DNA of 64,000 nucleotides from the NCBI RefSeq assembly GCF_018860365.1, contig NZ_JAHKPO010000023.1, forward strand, positions 123,759 to 187,758, written 5' to 3'. Each line of letters opens with the position of its first letter. Position 1 is the first letter of the stretch. Shown here in pieces: positions 9,450 to 18,994 of the stretch. The position numbers and the translations under genes are program-made. Below the pieces are notes generated by a model. The model saw only the letters and a list, made by a program, of their open reading frames with translations, ran no database searches and had not been told where the DNA came from. The DNA is from Arenibacter algicola. GTDB lineage: Bacteria > Bacteroidota > Bacteroidia > Flavobacteriales > Flavobacteriaceae.

Positions 9450-10178
9450 ATGTGGAAGAGGATACATTTAGTAATATTATTCATCGGGCTAATGTTGGCC
9501 TGCAAATCTGAAATACATAGTCAGGACAAAGTGCTTAAGGTCAAGGAAATTAAATATAACGGACAAGTTGGTTTGGAGCAGGTGTCCCAACTTTTGGAAA
9601 AGCATGTAGAATTAGAGCATGTGGATTTAATTAATTGGGATAAGTTTTCTTACCGCCCCGATGTTGCCTTTAGGATTGCACACAGCAATAATGCTATTTG
9701 GCTAAAATATTATGTCAAGGAAAAAAACATTCTGGCCAGTGTAGGGGACACCAATGGACCTGTGGCACGGGACAGTTGTGTGGAATTTTTCATGGATCCC
9801 CTAGGGAACGGGAATTATTATAATTTTGAATTCAATTGTATTGGCACCGTTCATTTGGCTTATGGACCTGGAAGAGGGCAGCGTCAATTTGTGGATCCAA
9901 ATACTATAAGGAATTTGATCGAGGTACAAAGCTCTTTGGGTGCACAAACTTTCACCGAAAGAACGGGTGATTTCACTTGGGAAATGACCATAATAATACC
10001 TGCTGAGGTTTTAACCCATAATCCTGAAATTAAATTAAAGGGTTTACAAAGCACTGCAAATTTTTATAAGTGTGGCGACGCTACTTCCCAACGCCATTAT
10101 TTAACTTGGAATCCGGTAGGAACCGAAAAGCCGGATTATCACAGGCCCGAATTTTTTGGCAAACTTATTTTTCAATAA
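9450..10178 (+). CDS. CBM9-like carbohydrate-binding lipoprotein
   Basis: A 242-residue protein with a lipoprotein signal (LMLACKSE, Cys near 18) and a single domain resembling the family 9-like carbohydrate-binding fold of Bacteroidota: NAIWLKYYVKE, DSCVEFFMDP, YYNFEFNCIG and a late WEMTIIIP block. No catalytic motif is present. It likely sits on the cell surface and binds sugar or polysaccharide. Its position between a monooxygenase and a sugar dehydrogenase fits a role in carbohydrate use, but the ligand is unknown. Confidence 0.75.
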   Translation: MWKRIHLVILFIGLMLACKSEIHSQDKVLKVKEIKYNGQVGLEQVSQLLEKHVELEHVDLINWDKFSYRPDVAFRIAHSNNAIWLKYYVKEKNILASVGDTNGPVARDSCVEFFMDPLGNGNYYNFEFNCIGTVHLAYGPGRGQRQFVDPNTIRNLIEVQSSLGAQTFTERTGDFTWEMTIIIPAEVLTHNPEIKLKGLQSTANFYKCGDATSQRHYLTWNPVGTEKPDYHRPEFFGKLIFQ

Positions 10179-10513
10179 ACAATAACTGGGTGATTCTATG
10201 TCACCTTGGGAACAAGATATTTAAGAGGATATTTTTTGTAATCTTTCAATAGAAATTACGCTTTTCTTTCAATTGGGCAATATAATTGTTAAATATTGGA
10301 AATAAAATGGGTACTTTCTCTAAAGTATTATTAAATTTAAGATGTGTTCGAACACATATTATAGAGTTAACGGCAGGATCTACATGCAGGCTGAGGATAT
10401 TATTATCGGGTAAAAAAACAATTTCAATCCATATAATATTTGGGAATTAAAAGAGATTGGTGAAAATTACCCACGATGGAGAGTCAATCAGAGGTTTATT
10501 AAATATATAGTCA
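10179..10513. other. AT-rich intergenic region with one palindrome
   Basis: This 335-base gap contains no recognisable gene or terminator. Its only clear structure is the 16-base palindrome at 10342-10357, listed separately. Confidence 0.6.
10342..10357. promoter_or_regulatory. 16-bp perfect palindrome, candidate operator
   Basis: ATGTGTTCGAACACAT is identical to its reverse complement and has a central CG, as in many LacI-type operators. It lies about 160 bases upstream of the sugar dehydrogenase start at 10514. No regulator of that family is encoded in the window. Confidence 0.35.
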
Positions 10514-12232
10514 ATGCCCATTTCCACGCGTATCAAAAAATTACTTTTTTGTGTTGTGCCTATTTTGACTCTAGTGCAATGTGAGTTACAACAAGCTAAC
10601 GGAGGTCTTTTTTTACCTGAAGGTTTTAAGGCGGTCGTGGTCGTGGATAGTATAGAGGAAAGGGTTCGGCATATGGCGGTGACAGATGAAGGCATACTAT
10701 ATGGCAAACTTAGAAATTCCAATGACAAAGGAGGTATAGTTGTACTTCAAGATAAAAATAATGATGGCAGGGCAGATGTGATAGAAAAATTTGGGGCGTA
10801 CCGTACGCTTCAAAAATGGAGTTATTCTACGGCCATGAGGATATATAATGGCTATCTATATTTTAGTTCTGAATTGGTCATTTATCGCTATAAATTAAAA
10901 CCGGGAACTTTAATACCTGAAGGGGAAATGGAAATAGTCATGACCGATGACCATGAGCATGGTAAGCACGAACATATAGGAAAGCCCATTGCTTTTGATA
11001 ACAAGGGTCATATGTATGTTCCTTTTGGTGCCCCTTCCAATGCTTGTCAAAACCCTAAAAGAACCCCTGGGGCTCCAGGCATGGACCCATGTCCACAATT
11101 GGTGGACCATGGAGGTGTTTGGCGTTTTGATGCCAACAAGCTGGGTCAGACCCAAAAGGATGGGTACAAATATGCTTCGGGGATACGCAGTGTTGTTGCT
11201 ATGGATTGGAATTCGGAGGACGAAAATTTATATATCGTTATGCACGGTCGGGACGATTTGCTGAGACTATTTCCAAATATCTATTCCGGTTGGGAAAGTG
11301 CCTTGCTCCCTTCCGAGGAATTTATAAAGGTAACTGAAGGTTCAAATTTTGGTTGGCCTTATTGTTATTATGATCAAATTCAGGAAAAAAAGGTGCTGGC
11401 ACCGGAATATGGAGGTGATGGTAAAATTATTGGGAGATGTAAGGATTTCGATGATCCTATAATGGGATTCCCCGGGCACTGGGCACCAAATGATTTGGTT
11501 TTTTATGATGGGGATAAGTTGCCAAAAAGATATAAAAACGGGGCTTTTATAGCCTTCCATGGGTCAACTAATAGAGCTCCTTATCCGCAATCCGGATACT
11601 TTGTAGGATTTGTTCCCTTTAAGGGCGGAAAACCTTCAGGCGATTGGGAAATTTTTGCGGATGGTTTTGCAGGGGTAGATCCCATTGTTAGTGTTAAAGA
11701 TGCTGAATACAGGCCTATGGGTATTGCCTTTGGTGCAGACGATAGTATGTACATTTCAGATTCGGTAAAGGGAAGGATATGGAAGATAGTTTTTGAGGGT
11801 GATAAAGATAATTTTGGCCGGGAACAATTAGCGGAAATGGAAAAAAGAAAACTATTGTCCCACCTTAGAACACCAGATGAAATCAAGGATAATCTTATAG
11901 CGGGGAAATATACAGGTGGTGAAAAGATTTATTACACCTATTGCAGTACCTGTCATCAACAGGATGGTAGAGGGGCAACGGGTAGATTTCCACCTTTGAC
12001 AGGAACGGAATGGGTAACCGGCGATAAGGAAAGACTAATAAATATTGTTTTAAAAGGAATGGAAGGTTCTATGGAGGTGAACGGGGAGGTGTACAATGGG
12101 GTAATGCCGCAGCACAGTTTTTTAAGTGATGAGGAAGTGGCCGATGTCCTGACCTATATCAGGACCAATTTTGGGAACGATGCGGGGGAGGTAAAAGCAG
12201 AAGAAGTGAAGAAGCTAAGAAGCAGTTTATAG
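10514..12232 (+). CDS. Soluble-glucose-dehydrogenase-like propeller fused to cytochrome c
   Basis: A 572-residue lipoprotein (LTLVQC, Cys23). Residues 40-430 form a six-bladed propeller of the glucose/sorbosone dehydrogenase type; EGSNFGWPYCYYD and YRPMGIAFGADDSMYISD are typical blade sequences. Residues 465-560 are a class I c-type cytochrome with CSTCH at 477-481 and a late VMPQHSFLSDEEV methionine-ligand region. The fusion suggests that electrons from periplasmic oxidation of a sugar or alcohol pass directly to heme c. PQQ use is inferred from the family. The gene leads the group that continues with the amidohydrolase 43 bases downstream. Confidence 0.87.
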   Translation: MPISTRIKKLLFCVVPILTLVQCELQQANGGLFLPEGFKAVVVVDSIEERVRHMAVTDEGILYGKLRNSNDKGGIVVLQDKNNDGRADVIEKFGAYRTLQKWSYSTAMRIYNGYLYFSSELVIYRYKLKPGTLIPEGEMEIVMTDDHEHGKHEHIGKPIAFDNKGHMYVPFGAPSNACQNPKRTPGAPGMDPCPQLVDHGGVWRFDANKLGQTQKDGYKYASGIRSVVAMDWNSEDENLYIVMHGRDDLLRLFPNIYSGWESALLPSEEFIKVTEGSNFGWPYCYYDQIQEKKVLAPEYGGDGKIIGRCKDFDDPIMGFPGHWAPNDLVFYDGDKLPKRYKNGAFIAFHGSTNRAPYPQSGYFVGFVPFKGGKPSGDWEIFADGFAGVDPIVSVKDAEYRPMGIAFGADDSMYISDSVKGRIWKIVFEGDKDNFGREQLAEMEKRKLLSHLRTPDEIKDNLIAGKYTGGEKIYYTYCSTCHQQDGRGATGRFPPLTGTEWVTGDKERLINIVLKGMEGSMEVNGEVYNGVMPQHSFLSDEEVADVLTYIRTNFGNDAGEVKAEEVKKLRSSL

Positions 12233-12275
12233 AATTTATATACTAGGTGTTTAGATCAACTAATACTTTTTAAAA

Positions 12276-13529
12276 ATGAAAAATATGCTAAAAAAACGGA
12301 TTTGGGTTATTATTTTAACGCTAGCGGCAACTACGACCTTGACCGCTCAGAGTTACGACATCTTGGTTAAAGGTGGGCATGTGGTAGACACAAAAAATAA
12401 TTTGGACCAAGTGATGGACGTAGCCATAAAAGATGGAAAAATTGCAAAAGTCGATTCCAAAATTCCAGAAAACCAGGCCAAAACGGTGATTGATGCAAAA
12501 GGGCTAATAGTGGCTCCCGGGCTCCTTGATATTCATGGGCACAATTTTTTTGGGACCGAGGAAGATGCGTATTTAAGTAATAGTTTTACAGCCTTGCCGC
12601 CAGACGGGTTTACCTTTAGAAGTGGCGTTACCACTATTGTTGATGTAGGTGGCGCTGGGTGGAAGAATTTTAGAACGTTTAAGGCACAGACGATCGATCA
12701 TTCAAAAACAAGGGTATTGTCTTTTCTAAATATTATTGGATCGGGGATGAAAGGAGGCGCTATTGAACAAAATATAGAGGATATGAACCCTAAAATGACC
12801 GCTTATGTTGCCATGCAGCACAAGGGGACCATAGTGGGGGTAAAATTGGCCCATTATAGCGGTTTTGATTGGGAGCCGGTAAATAGGGTGGTTGCAGCGG
12901 GTACCATGGCAGATATTCCGGTAATGATCGATTTTGGTGGTAGTGAACCCGAGTTGTCCTTGGAAACATTGCTCATGGAAAAATTGCGTCCTGGTGACAT
13001 CTTTACCCATGCCTATGCCCATGTAAAAGGGAGAACTCCTGTGGTCGACGAAAATGGCAAGGTAAGGAAGTATGTCTTTGAGGCTCAAAATCGAGGGATT
13101 ATTTTTGATGTTGGCCACGGTGGTGGCAGCTTTGTGTTTGAGCAAGCTATTCCGGCCATAAAACAAGGTTTTTTACCTAATTCCATAAGTACGGATCTGC
13201 ATACGGGAAGTATGAACGGGGGAATGAAGGATATCCTCAATATTATGTCTAAATTTATCAATATGGGTATGCCGGTAAAGCAGGTAATTGAATGTGCAAC
13301 CTGGAATCCGGCGCAATATATTAAACGCACGGATCTGGGGCACCTGACTGTTGGGGCCGTGGCGGACCTAACAATTCTAAACCTAAGAAAAGGGAACTTT
13401 GGGTTTATTGATACACAGGGGAAAAAAATGATGGGCGATAAAAAATTGGAATGTGAGCTAACCCTAAGGGAGGGGGATGTGGTTTGGGACCTTAATGGTA
13501 TTTCCAGACCAATATGGAATGCCAAGTAA
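12276..13529 (+). CDS. Exported amidohydrolase/deacetylase-family metallohydrolase
   Basis: A 417-residue enzyme of the amidohydrolase superfamily with a Sec signal peptide (hydrophobic residues 8-24, TLTAQS cleavage region). Expected metal and active-site positions are present: HGH at 87-89, a lysine in VGVKLAHYSG (Lys190), histidines in FTHAYAHV (245, 249) and DVGHGG (281), and the aspartate of STDLH (307). Characterised relatives in this clade hydrolyse amide or ester bonds of small chiral acids, and the clade is often encoded beside SelA-like PLP enzymes, as here. Export is unusual for the family. An alternative start at the ATG of residue 4 is possible. The substrate is unknown; an N-acyl amino acid or amino sugar acid fits the context. 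Confidence 0.87.
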   Translation: MKNMLKKRIWVIILTLAATTTLTAQSYDILVKGGHVVDTKNNLDQVMDVAIKDGKIAKVDSKIPENQAKTVIDAKGLIVAPGLLDIHGHNFFGTEEDAYLSNSFTALPPDGFTFRSGVTTIVDVGGAGWKNFRTFKAQTIDHSKTRVLSFLNIIGSGMKGGAIEQNIEDMNPKMTAYVAMQHKGTIVGVKLAHYSGFDWEPVNRVVAAGTMADIPVMIDFGGSEPELSLETLLMEKLRPGDIFTHAYAHVKGRTPVVDENGKVRKYVFEAQNRGIIFDVGHGGGSFVFEQAIPAIKQGFLPNSISTDLHTGSMNGGMKDILNIMSKFINMGMPVKQVIECATWNPAQYIKRTDLGHLTVGAVADLTILNLRKGNFGFIDTQGKKMMGDKKLECELTLREGDVVWDLNGISRPIWNAK

Positions 13530-13601
13530 ACCGGCCTACCGGAAATTGGCCAGAGAAATTGCATTATTGTTGACTTGGATTAATCTAAAAAAAAATGAAT
13601 T

Positions 13602-14816
13602 ATGCTAAGTAGGAGAAAATTATTAAAAACCTTATCCAGTGTGCCAGTGGTGGGCGGATTGGTAGGTACGGGACTATTAGCGCCACAATTGCTGAGTGCC
13701 GCAGTAACCAAACCGGCAACTCGGAATTTTTTCAAGGAGTTGGGGCTCCGTACATTTATAAATGCTGCGGGAACCTATACTTCTATGACCGGGTCATTAA
13801 TGTCCGAAGAGGTTACCTCGGCTATTGTATTCGGAGCTACGGAATATGTGGATTTGGATGAGCTTCAGGACAAGGTTGGGGAAAGGATAGCGGAATTGTT
13901 GGAATGTGAATATGCCACGGTTTCCTCTGGTGCTTTCGGGGCCATGTCCATAGGGCTTGCTGGGGTCATATCTGGAATGGATTCCGATATAGCTGCCCAA
14001 CTTCCAGATACTACTGGATTAAAAAATGAGGTAATAATACAGGAAGGCCATAATATTGGTTATACTCATGCCCTTTTAAACGTAGGCGCTAAATTGGTCG
14101 TAGTAAAAACAAAGAAGGAAATGGAAAAGGCCATTAATAAAAATACGGCCATGCTTTGGTTTTTAAATGCCAATACGGATAATGGGGAAGTGAAGTATGA
14201 CGAGTTTATTGCCTTGGGTAAAAAGCATAAAATCCCAACTTTTATAGATTGTGCCGCGGATGTGCCGCCTGTTGAGAATCTCTTTAAGTTTACCAAAATG
14301 GGGTTCGATTTAGTGGCATTTTCAGGTGGAAAAGGAATTAGAGGGCCTCAGAGTGCGGGATTATTGCTGGGCAAAAGAGATCTCATTAAAGCGGCAAGAA
14401 TACATACCCCTCCCCGCGGAAGTACTATTGGTAGGGGGATGAAAGTAAACAAGGAAGAAGTTCTGGGAATGTTGGTGGCCTTGGAAATGTATTTGGCCAA
14501 AGATCATGAAAAAGAATGGGAGCTTTGGGAAAATCAAATCAAATTAATTAGCGACAGTGCCTTATCCGTAAAAGGAGTGCAGACAGAGATACATGTACCA
14601 CCTTATGCCAACCATGTCCCTTCCCTACGTATTAAATGGGATAGCAATTTGGTTAAGATAAGTCCAGAGGAAGCCAGGAAAAAGTTAATGGAAGGTCACC
14701 CTGCCATAGCTACGGTGGGCGACAAGGAAACTATAGGTATAACTACCTGGATGATGGATCCGGGACAAGAGAGAATAGTAGCCAAACGCCTTAAGGAAGT
14801 GTTGGAGAATGTATAA
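13602..14816 (+). CDS. Tat-exported SelA-like PLP-dependent enzyme
   Basis: A 404-residue fold-type I PLP enzyme of the SelA-like aminotransferase class V group, which includes D-glucosaminate-6-phosphate ammonia-lyase (DgaE). The PLP lysine is Lys244 in FSGGKGIRGPQ, and Asp217 in FIDCAAD is the residue that contacts the pyridine nitrogen. The N-terminus is a twin-arginine signal (LSRRKLLKTLSS, then a hydrophobic stretch to LLSAA), so the holoenzyme is expected to be exported folded with its cofactor. Extracytoplasmic PLP enzymes are rare. Flanked by an exported amidohydrolase and an exported RidA, it probably eliminates ammonia from a free amine released by the first enzyme. That reaction is inferred. 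Confidence 0.85.
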   Translation: MLSRRKLLKTLSSVPVVGGLVGTGLLAPQLLSAAVTKPATRNFFKELGLRTFINAAGTYTSMTGSLMSEEVTSAIVFGATEYVDLDELQDKVGERIAELLECEYATVSSGAFGAMSIGLAGVISGMDSDIAAQLPDTTGLKNEVIIQEGHNIGYTHALLNVGAKLVVVKTKKEMEKAINKNTAMLWFLNANTDNGEVKYDEFIALGKKHKIPTFIDCAADVPPVENLFKFTKMGFDLVAFSGGKGIRGPQSAGLLLGKRDLIKAARIHTPPRGSTIGRGMKVNKEEVLGMLVALEMYLAKDHEKEWELWENQIKLISDSALSVKGVQTEIHVPPYANHVPSLRIKWDSNLVKISPEEARKKLMEGHPAIATVGDKETIGITTWMMDPGQERIVAKRLKEVLENV

Positions 14817-14846
14817 TAACCATAAATTAGATTTAAAAGCAAGCGT

Positions 14847-15428
14847 ATGAATTTCAAGTATTTTTTAGTCCCTTTAATGATCATAATGACCATTTCCTGC
14901 AACACAAAAAAGGAAGATGTAGCGCCATCTGTTGAAAAGGAAACACCAGTAATTCCAGCGGACTATGACCCAGAGAAAAAACTTAAGGAACTGGGTATAA
15001 CTTTAATGGAAGCCAGTGCTCCGGTAGCCAATTATGTAAATGCCGTTCGTTCTGGAAATCTAATTTTTCTTTCGGGAAAAGGGCCACTCCAGAGTAATGG
15101 GGAAAATATTGAGGGCAAGGTCGGGACAGATTTAACCATAGAGGAGGGTTATGAGGCCGCCCGAATTACTGGGATTAATCAATTATCTGTCTTAAAATCG
15201 GAATTGGGAAATTTAAATAAGGTAGTAAGGGTGGTCAAGGTCTTAGGTATGGTAAATGCAGGGCCGGATTTTCCCGATCATCCCAAAGTGATCAATGGAT
15301 ATTCAGATCTAATGGTGGCCGTATTTGGAGAAAGGGGAAAACATGCCCGTGCTGCTGTAGGTATGGGATCACTTCCAGGAAATATCGCCGTAGAGATCGA
15401 AATGATCGTAGAAGTAATGCCAGATTGA
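14847..15428 (+). CDS. RidA/YjgF-family protein with lipoprotein signal
   Basis: A 193-residue protein: a lipoprotein signal (IMTISCNTKK, Cys18), a linker to about residue 45, and a RidA domain. The domain carries the family signatures NLIFLSGKGP, AARITGINQLSVLK and HARAAVGMGSLPG; the arginine of KHARAAVG corresponds to the one that binds the substrate carboxylate in true RidA. RidA proteins hydrolyse reactive enamines and imines such as 2-aminoacrylate made by PLP enzymes. Finding one anchored outside the cytoplasm, 30 bases after an exported PLP enzyme, strongly suggests it treats that enzyme's product. Confidence 0.88.
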   Translation: MNFKYFLVPLMIIMTISCNTKKEDVAPSVEKETPVIPADYDPEKKLKELGITLMEASAPVANYVNAVRSGNLIFLSGKGPLQSNGENIEGKVGTDLTIEEGYEAARITGINQLSVLKSELGNLNKVVRVVKVLGMVNAGPDFPDHPKVINGYSDLMVAVFGERGKHARAAVGMGSLPGNIAVEIEMIVEVMPD

Positions 15429-15433
15429 ATTTG

Positions 15434-15565
15434 ATGTCGAATATTCTGTATTACCTCTTTTCTACCTTCAAAAAGTAAACCGCCGTGGACGCTGGTCAAC
15501 AACTGCTGGATTTGCATGTAGGAGCCGGAAGTGATTTCCTTTTGTAGCCAACGCTCTATGGATGC
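15434..15565 (-). pseudogene. Possible relic coding fragment, minus strand
   Basis: Between ridA and the copper regulator the minus strand stays open across the intergenic part, reading ...IERWLQKEITSGSY, then a methionine and IQQLLTSVHGGLLFEG. The residue composition looks protein-like, but a stop lies immediately upstream (15566-15568) and downstream it runs into the antisense of ridA. I recognise no family. It could be a decayed gene fragment or chance. Confidence 0.2.
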
Positions 15566-15571
15566 TTATGA

Positions 15572-15600
15572 ATTCCCCTTCCCAGCTTTGGAAGGGGAAT
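15572..15600. repeat. 11-bp perfect inverted repeat
   Basis: ATTCCCCTTCC at 15572-15582 and its exact complement at 15590-15600 form a stable hairpin with a seven-base loop. There is no T run after it, so it is not a standard terminator. It resembles the CCTTCC/GGAAGG hairpin at 1100-1121 and may belong to the same class of intergenic repeat. Confidence 0.45.
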
Positions 15601-15684
15601 ATTGTTATGTTTATTTATGATAGTTTTGTGGTAAGGTCCGCAACCAAAAGGTTGGGCTAAACCCAAATTTCAAATCTTTAACAG

Positions 15685-16248
15685 ATGAAAAAACTCCTAA
15701 TCAAAAATATGGTTTGTGATAGATGTAAAACCCTTTTGGCACAGGAGTTTTCCAAGCTTGGGATTGCCATAGTATCTATAAAATTAGGAGAGATCGTTTA
15801 TGAGGAAAATGCGGATAATGAGGAAGAAATAATAGAAAGCATATTGAAAAATAACGGCTTCGAATTGGTTAAGGATACATCAGATATGATCATTGAAAAC
15901 ATTAAAATCGAATTAATTAATACGATCAATAATGGAGAAAATGATATAGCAGGGAACATGTCCACCTACTTGTCCAAAAAATTAAATAAAGATTACTCCA
16001 TCCTAAGTAAAATGTTCAGTAAAAAGGAAGGTGTAACCATTGAGAAATACTACATCGATCTTAAAATTGAAAGGGCAAAGGAACTCATCCAGATGAACGA
16101 ACTCAATTTTTCTGAAATTGGGTATACCTTAAATTATAGGAACAGTAGCCATTTGGCCTCGCAGTTTAAGTCGGTCACAGGCATGTCTATGGGAGAGTAT
16201 AAAAAGTTACAACAATGGGATAGAAAACCGCTGGACAAAATTATGTAA
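15685..16248 (+). CDS. HMA-like domain fused to AraC-type regulator
   Basis: A 187-residue protein with two parts. Residues 1-70 resemble a heavy-metal-associated domain: KNMVCDRCKTLL carries a CxxC at 11-14, followed by a beta-alpha-beta pattern. Residues 85-180 are an AraC/XylS-type helix-turn-helix: EKYYIDLKIERAKELIQM, SEIGYTLNYRNSSHLASQF and FKSVTGMSMGEYKK. It lies 74 bases upstream of the copper ATPase, so it probably senses copper directly through the cysteines and controls that gene. A candidate -7 element TAGTTTTG sits at 15621-15628, with a TTG only 16 bases before it, shorter than the usual 19. Confidence 0.8.
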   Translation: MKKLLIKNMVCDRCKTLLAQEFSKLGIAIVSIKLGEIVYEENADNEEEIIESILKNNGFELVKDTSDMIIENIKIELINTINNGENDIAGNMSTYLSKKLNKDYSILSKMFSKKEGVTIEKYYIDLKIERAKELIQMNELNFSEIGYTLNYRNSSHLASQFKSVTGMSMGEYKKLQQWDRKPLDKIM

Positions 16249-16322
16249 GGATTCTCCATAATTGTAAAAAGTGTTCCGTGTCAATATGACTATTTTTACT
16301 TACGAATTAAAAATGCTTGGAT

Positions 16323-18824
16323 ATGAGACACACCTATAAGATACACGGTATGACCTGCAATGGATGTAGGTCGCATGTAGAGAACACCTTAAATGCAGTG
16401 GAAGGCGTTACCCAGGCAACGGTAAATTTGGAAAAAGCCGAAGCTGTAATTGACATGGACGGGCATATACCTCTATCTACTTTCAAAAAGGCCCTTGAAG
16501 ATGATGGCGGCGCCTATGGCATTTCTATGCCAGGGGAGGAACACGAGCATCATCTACCTAAGAAACAAAAGCCCAATGGTAAGGGTACAGGGACCTTTTA
16601 TTGCCCTATGCATTGTGAGGGGGATAAGACCTATGATCAACCGGGGGATTGTCCGGTTTGTGGAATGGATCTGGTGGAAGAGGTAAAGGCGAATATTGGG
16701 GGTGATACCCAATATACCTGTCCCATGCACCCTGAGATTATCCAGGATGAACCAGGTTCCTGTCCGATCTGTGGAATGGACCTGGTGCCATTAAAGGCAG
16801 ATATTTCGGCAGAGGAAAAAAACTATAATAAATTATTGAAGAAATTTTGGATAGCCCTTGCCTTTACGCTCCCCATTTTTCTTATTGCTATGTCCGAGAT
16901 GGTACCCAATAACCCGTTGTATACTCTTTTGGAAATGAAATATTGGAATTGGATCCAGTTTGGACTTTCCCTTCCTGTGGTATTTTATGCTACTTGGATG
17001 TTTTTTGAAAGGGCATATCGCTCAATAAAGACATGGAATTTAAATATGTTTACCCTTATTGGTATCGGATCTGGGGTTGCTTGGCTATTTAGTGTGTTCG
17101 GGATGCTTTTTCCCGATATTTTCCCTTCCCAATTTAAAACCCATCACGGTACTGTACACGTTTATTTTGAAGCCGCTACAGTAATATTGACCCTGGTTTT
17201 GTTGGGACAGCTTTTAGAGGCCCGGGCCCATAGTAAGACCAACAATGCGGTGAAAGAGCTGTTAAAATTGGCGCCCAATAAGGCTATCAAACTGGTAGAT
17301 GGGAAGGAAGAGGTCATTGCCATCGATAAAATTAAAATAGGGGATTTACTCAGGGTTAAGCCGGGGGATAAAATTCCTGTTGATGGGGTCATCCATGAGG
17401 GCATGAGCTCAGTGGACGAGTCCATGATTACCGGAGAACCCATTCCAGTAGACAAAAAAGAAGGTGACCATGTTAGTTCCGGAACTATAAATGGAAACCA
17501 ATCCTTTGTGATGAAGGCAGAAAAAGTGGGTTCGGACACTTTGTTGGCACAAATTATAGACATGGTCAATAAGGCCAGTCGAAGTCAGGCTCCAATTCAG
17601 AAATTGGCGGATAGGATTTCAGGATATTTTGTTCCCGTTGTGGTATTGGTTTCAGTTATTACTTTCATCGTTTGGGCTATTTTTGGTCCAGAACCCAAAT
17701 ATGTCTATGCCTTGGTAAATGCTATTGCCGTATTGATCATAGCATGTCCTTGTGCCTTGGGCTTGGCCACACCAATGTCTGTTATGGTAGGAATAGGGAA
17801 AGGGGCGCAATCCGGGGTATTGGTCAAAAATGCGGAGGCCTTAGAGAAAATGAATAAAATTGACACTCTAATTATTGATAAGACCGGAACAATTACAGCA
17901 GGAAAACCATCTGTGGAAAAAGTAGTGGTTACCTCGGGTGAATACCCTGAGGAAAAAGTGTTGCAATATATTGTATCGCTCAATCAAATGAGCAAACATC
18001 CGTTGGCGGAGGCGACGGTTGCATACGGGAAGGAACAAGGAGCGGAAATATTGAAGGTGTCAGAATTTAATTCGGTCACAGGGAAAGGCGTAACAGGAAT
18101 TGTCAATGGGAAAAAGTTGGCATTGGGGAATGATAGCATGATGGAGGAAGTCAAAGCCACAATGTCGGAAGAGTTAATCAATAAGGTAAAAATGCAACAG
18201 CAACTTGGTAAAACGGTTTCCATGATTTCTGTAGATAGTACTGCGGTTGGATTTGTTGTAATTACAGATAAAATAAAAGAAACCAGCAAAAAGGCCATTT
18301 CAGCACTGCAATCCTTGGGAATATCGGTAATGATGTTGACAGGGGATAACTATGATACAGCAAAGGCTGTGGCGGATGAACTTGATCTTACCGATTTTAA
18401 AGCGGGGATGCTTCCTCAGGATAAGTTAAATGTAGTGGAAAGCTTACAAAAACAGGGCAAAAAAGTTGCGGTTGCAGGAGATGGCATCAATGATGCACCT
18501 GCCTTGGCAAAGAGTGAGGTTGGTATTGCCATGGGAACAGGCACCGATGTGGCTATTGAAAGTGCTTCCATCACTTTGGTAAAAGGAGATTTACAAGGAA
18601 TTGTAAAAGCTAGGAACCTAAGTGTTAAAGTGATGGGAAATATTAAACAAAACTTATTTTTTGCACTTGTATATAATACACTTGGCGTACCTATTGCTGC
18701 TGGTGTTCTATACCCATTTTTTGGGCTACTATTATCACCCATGATTGCCGCATTGGCCATGAGTTTTAGTTCTGTTTCCGTAATCGCCAATGCCCTTAGA
18801 TTGAGAAATGCCGATATTTCATGA
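16323..18824 (+). CDS. copA: Copper-exporting P1B-type ATPase
   Basis: An 833-residue membrane pump that uses ATP to export Cu(I). Domains in order are an HMA domain with TCNGC (residues 11-15), two heavy-metal-binding zinc-ribbon-like segments (FYCPMHCEG...CPVCGMDL at 92-116 and YTCPMHPE...CPICGMDL at 131-153), then the transporter core. CPC is at 475-477, the phosphorylated aspartate is D519 in DKTGT, MLTGDN and [10 protein letters not shown] follow, and the last spans carry YN and MSFSS, the P1B-1 copper signature. The ATG at 16323 is chosen over a TTG at 16317. Two metal-binding ribbons in one pump is richer than the usual single one. Confidence 0.93.
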   Translation: MRHTYKIHGMTCNGCRSHVENTLNAVEGVTQATVNLEKAEAVIDMDGHIPLSTFKKALEDDGGAYGISMPGEEHEHHLPKKQKPNGKGTGTFYCPMHCEGDKTYDQPGDCPVCGMDLVEEVKANIGGDTQYTCPMHPEIIQDEPGSCPICGMDLVPLKADISAEEKNYNKLLKKFWIALAFTLPIFLIAMSEMVPNNPLYTLLEMKYWNWIQFGLSLPVVFYATWMFFERAYRSIKTWNLNMFTLIGIGSGVAWLFSVFGMLFPDIFPSQFKTHHGTVHVYFEAATVILTLVLLGQLLEARAHSKTNNAVKELLKLAPNKAIKLVDGKEEVIAIDKIKIGDLLRVKPGDKIPVDGVIHEGMSSVDESMITGEPIPVDKKEGDHVSSGTINGNQSFVMKAEKVGSDTLLAQIIDMVNKASRSQAPIQKLADRISGYFVPVVVLVSVITFIVWAIFGPEPKYVYALVNAIAVLIIACPCALGLATPMSVMVGIGKGAQSGVLVKNAEALEKMNKIDTLIIDKTGTITAGKPSVEKVVVTSGEYPEEKVLQYIVSLNQMSKHPLAEATVAYGKEQGAEILKVSEFNSVTGKGVTGIVNGKKLALGNDSMMEEVKATMSEELINKVKMQQQLGKTVSMISVDSTAVGFVVITDKIKETSKKAISALQSLGISVMMLTGDNYDTAKAVADELDLTDFKAGMLPQDKLNVVESLQKQGKKVAVAGDGINDAPALAKSEVGIAMGTGTDVAIESASITLVKGDLQGIVKARNLSVKVMGNIKQNLFFALVYNTLGVPIAAGVLYPFFGLLLSPMIAALAMSFSSVSVIANALRLRNADIS

Positions 18825-18994
18825 CCCGAGGCCGAGCCTTTCCTGAAAATTGACAAAATATGCCGTGGTTTATTATTTTAATCTTTACATAATGCTCTAA
18901 TAACTTTAAAAAATTCATTTCAACTTAAAAAGGGGCGAATATTGTCTTTTAATATTTATCTTTTGAGAAATTTTAGACCAAACTACCAACACTT

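Noticed and set aside
12726..13564. Two long antisense frames within the amidohydrolase gene
   Set aside because: Both are shadows of the intact enzyme with its catalytic residues, and neither shows a protein-like pattern of its own.
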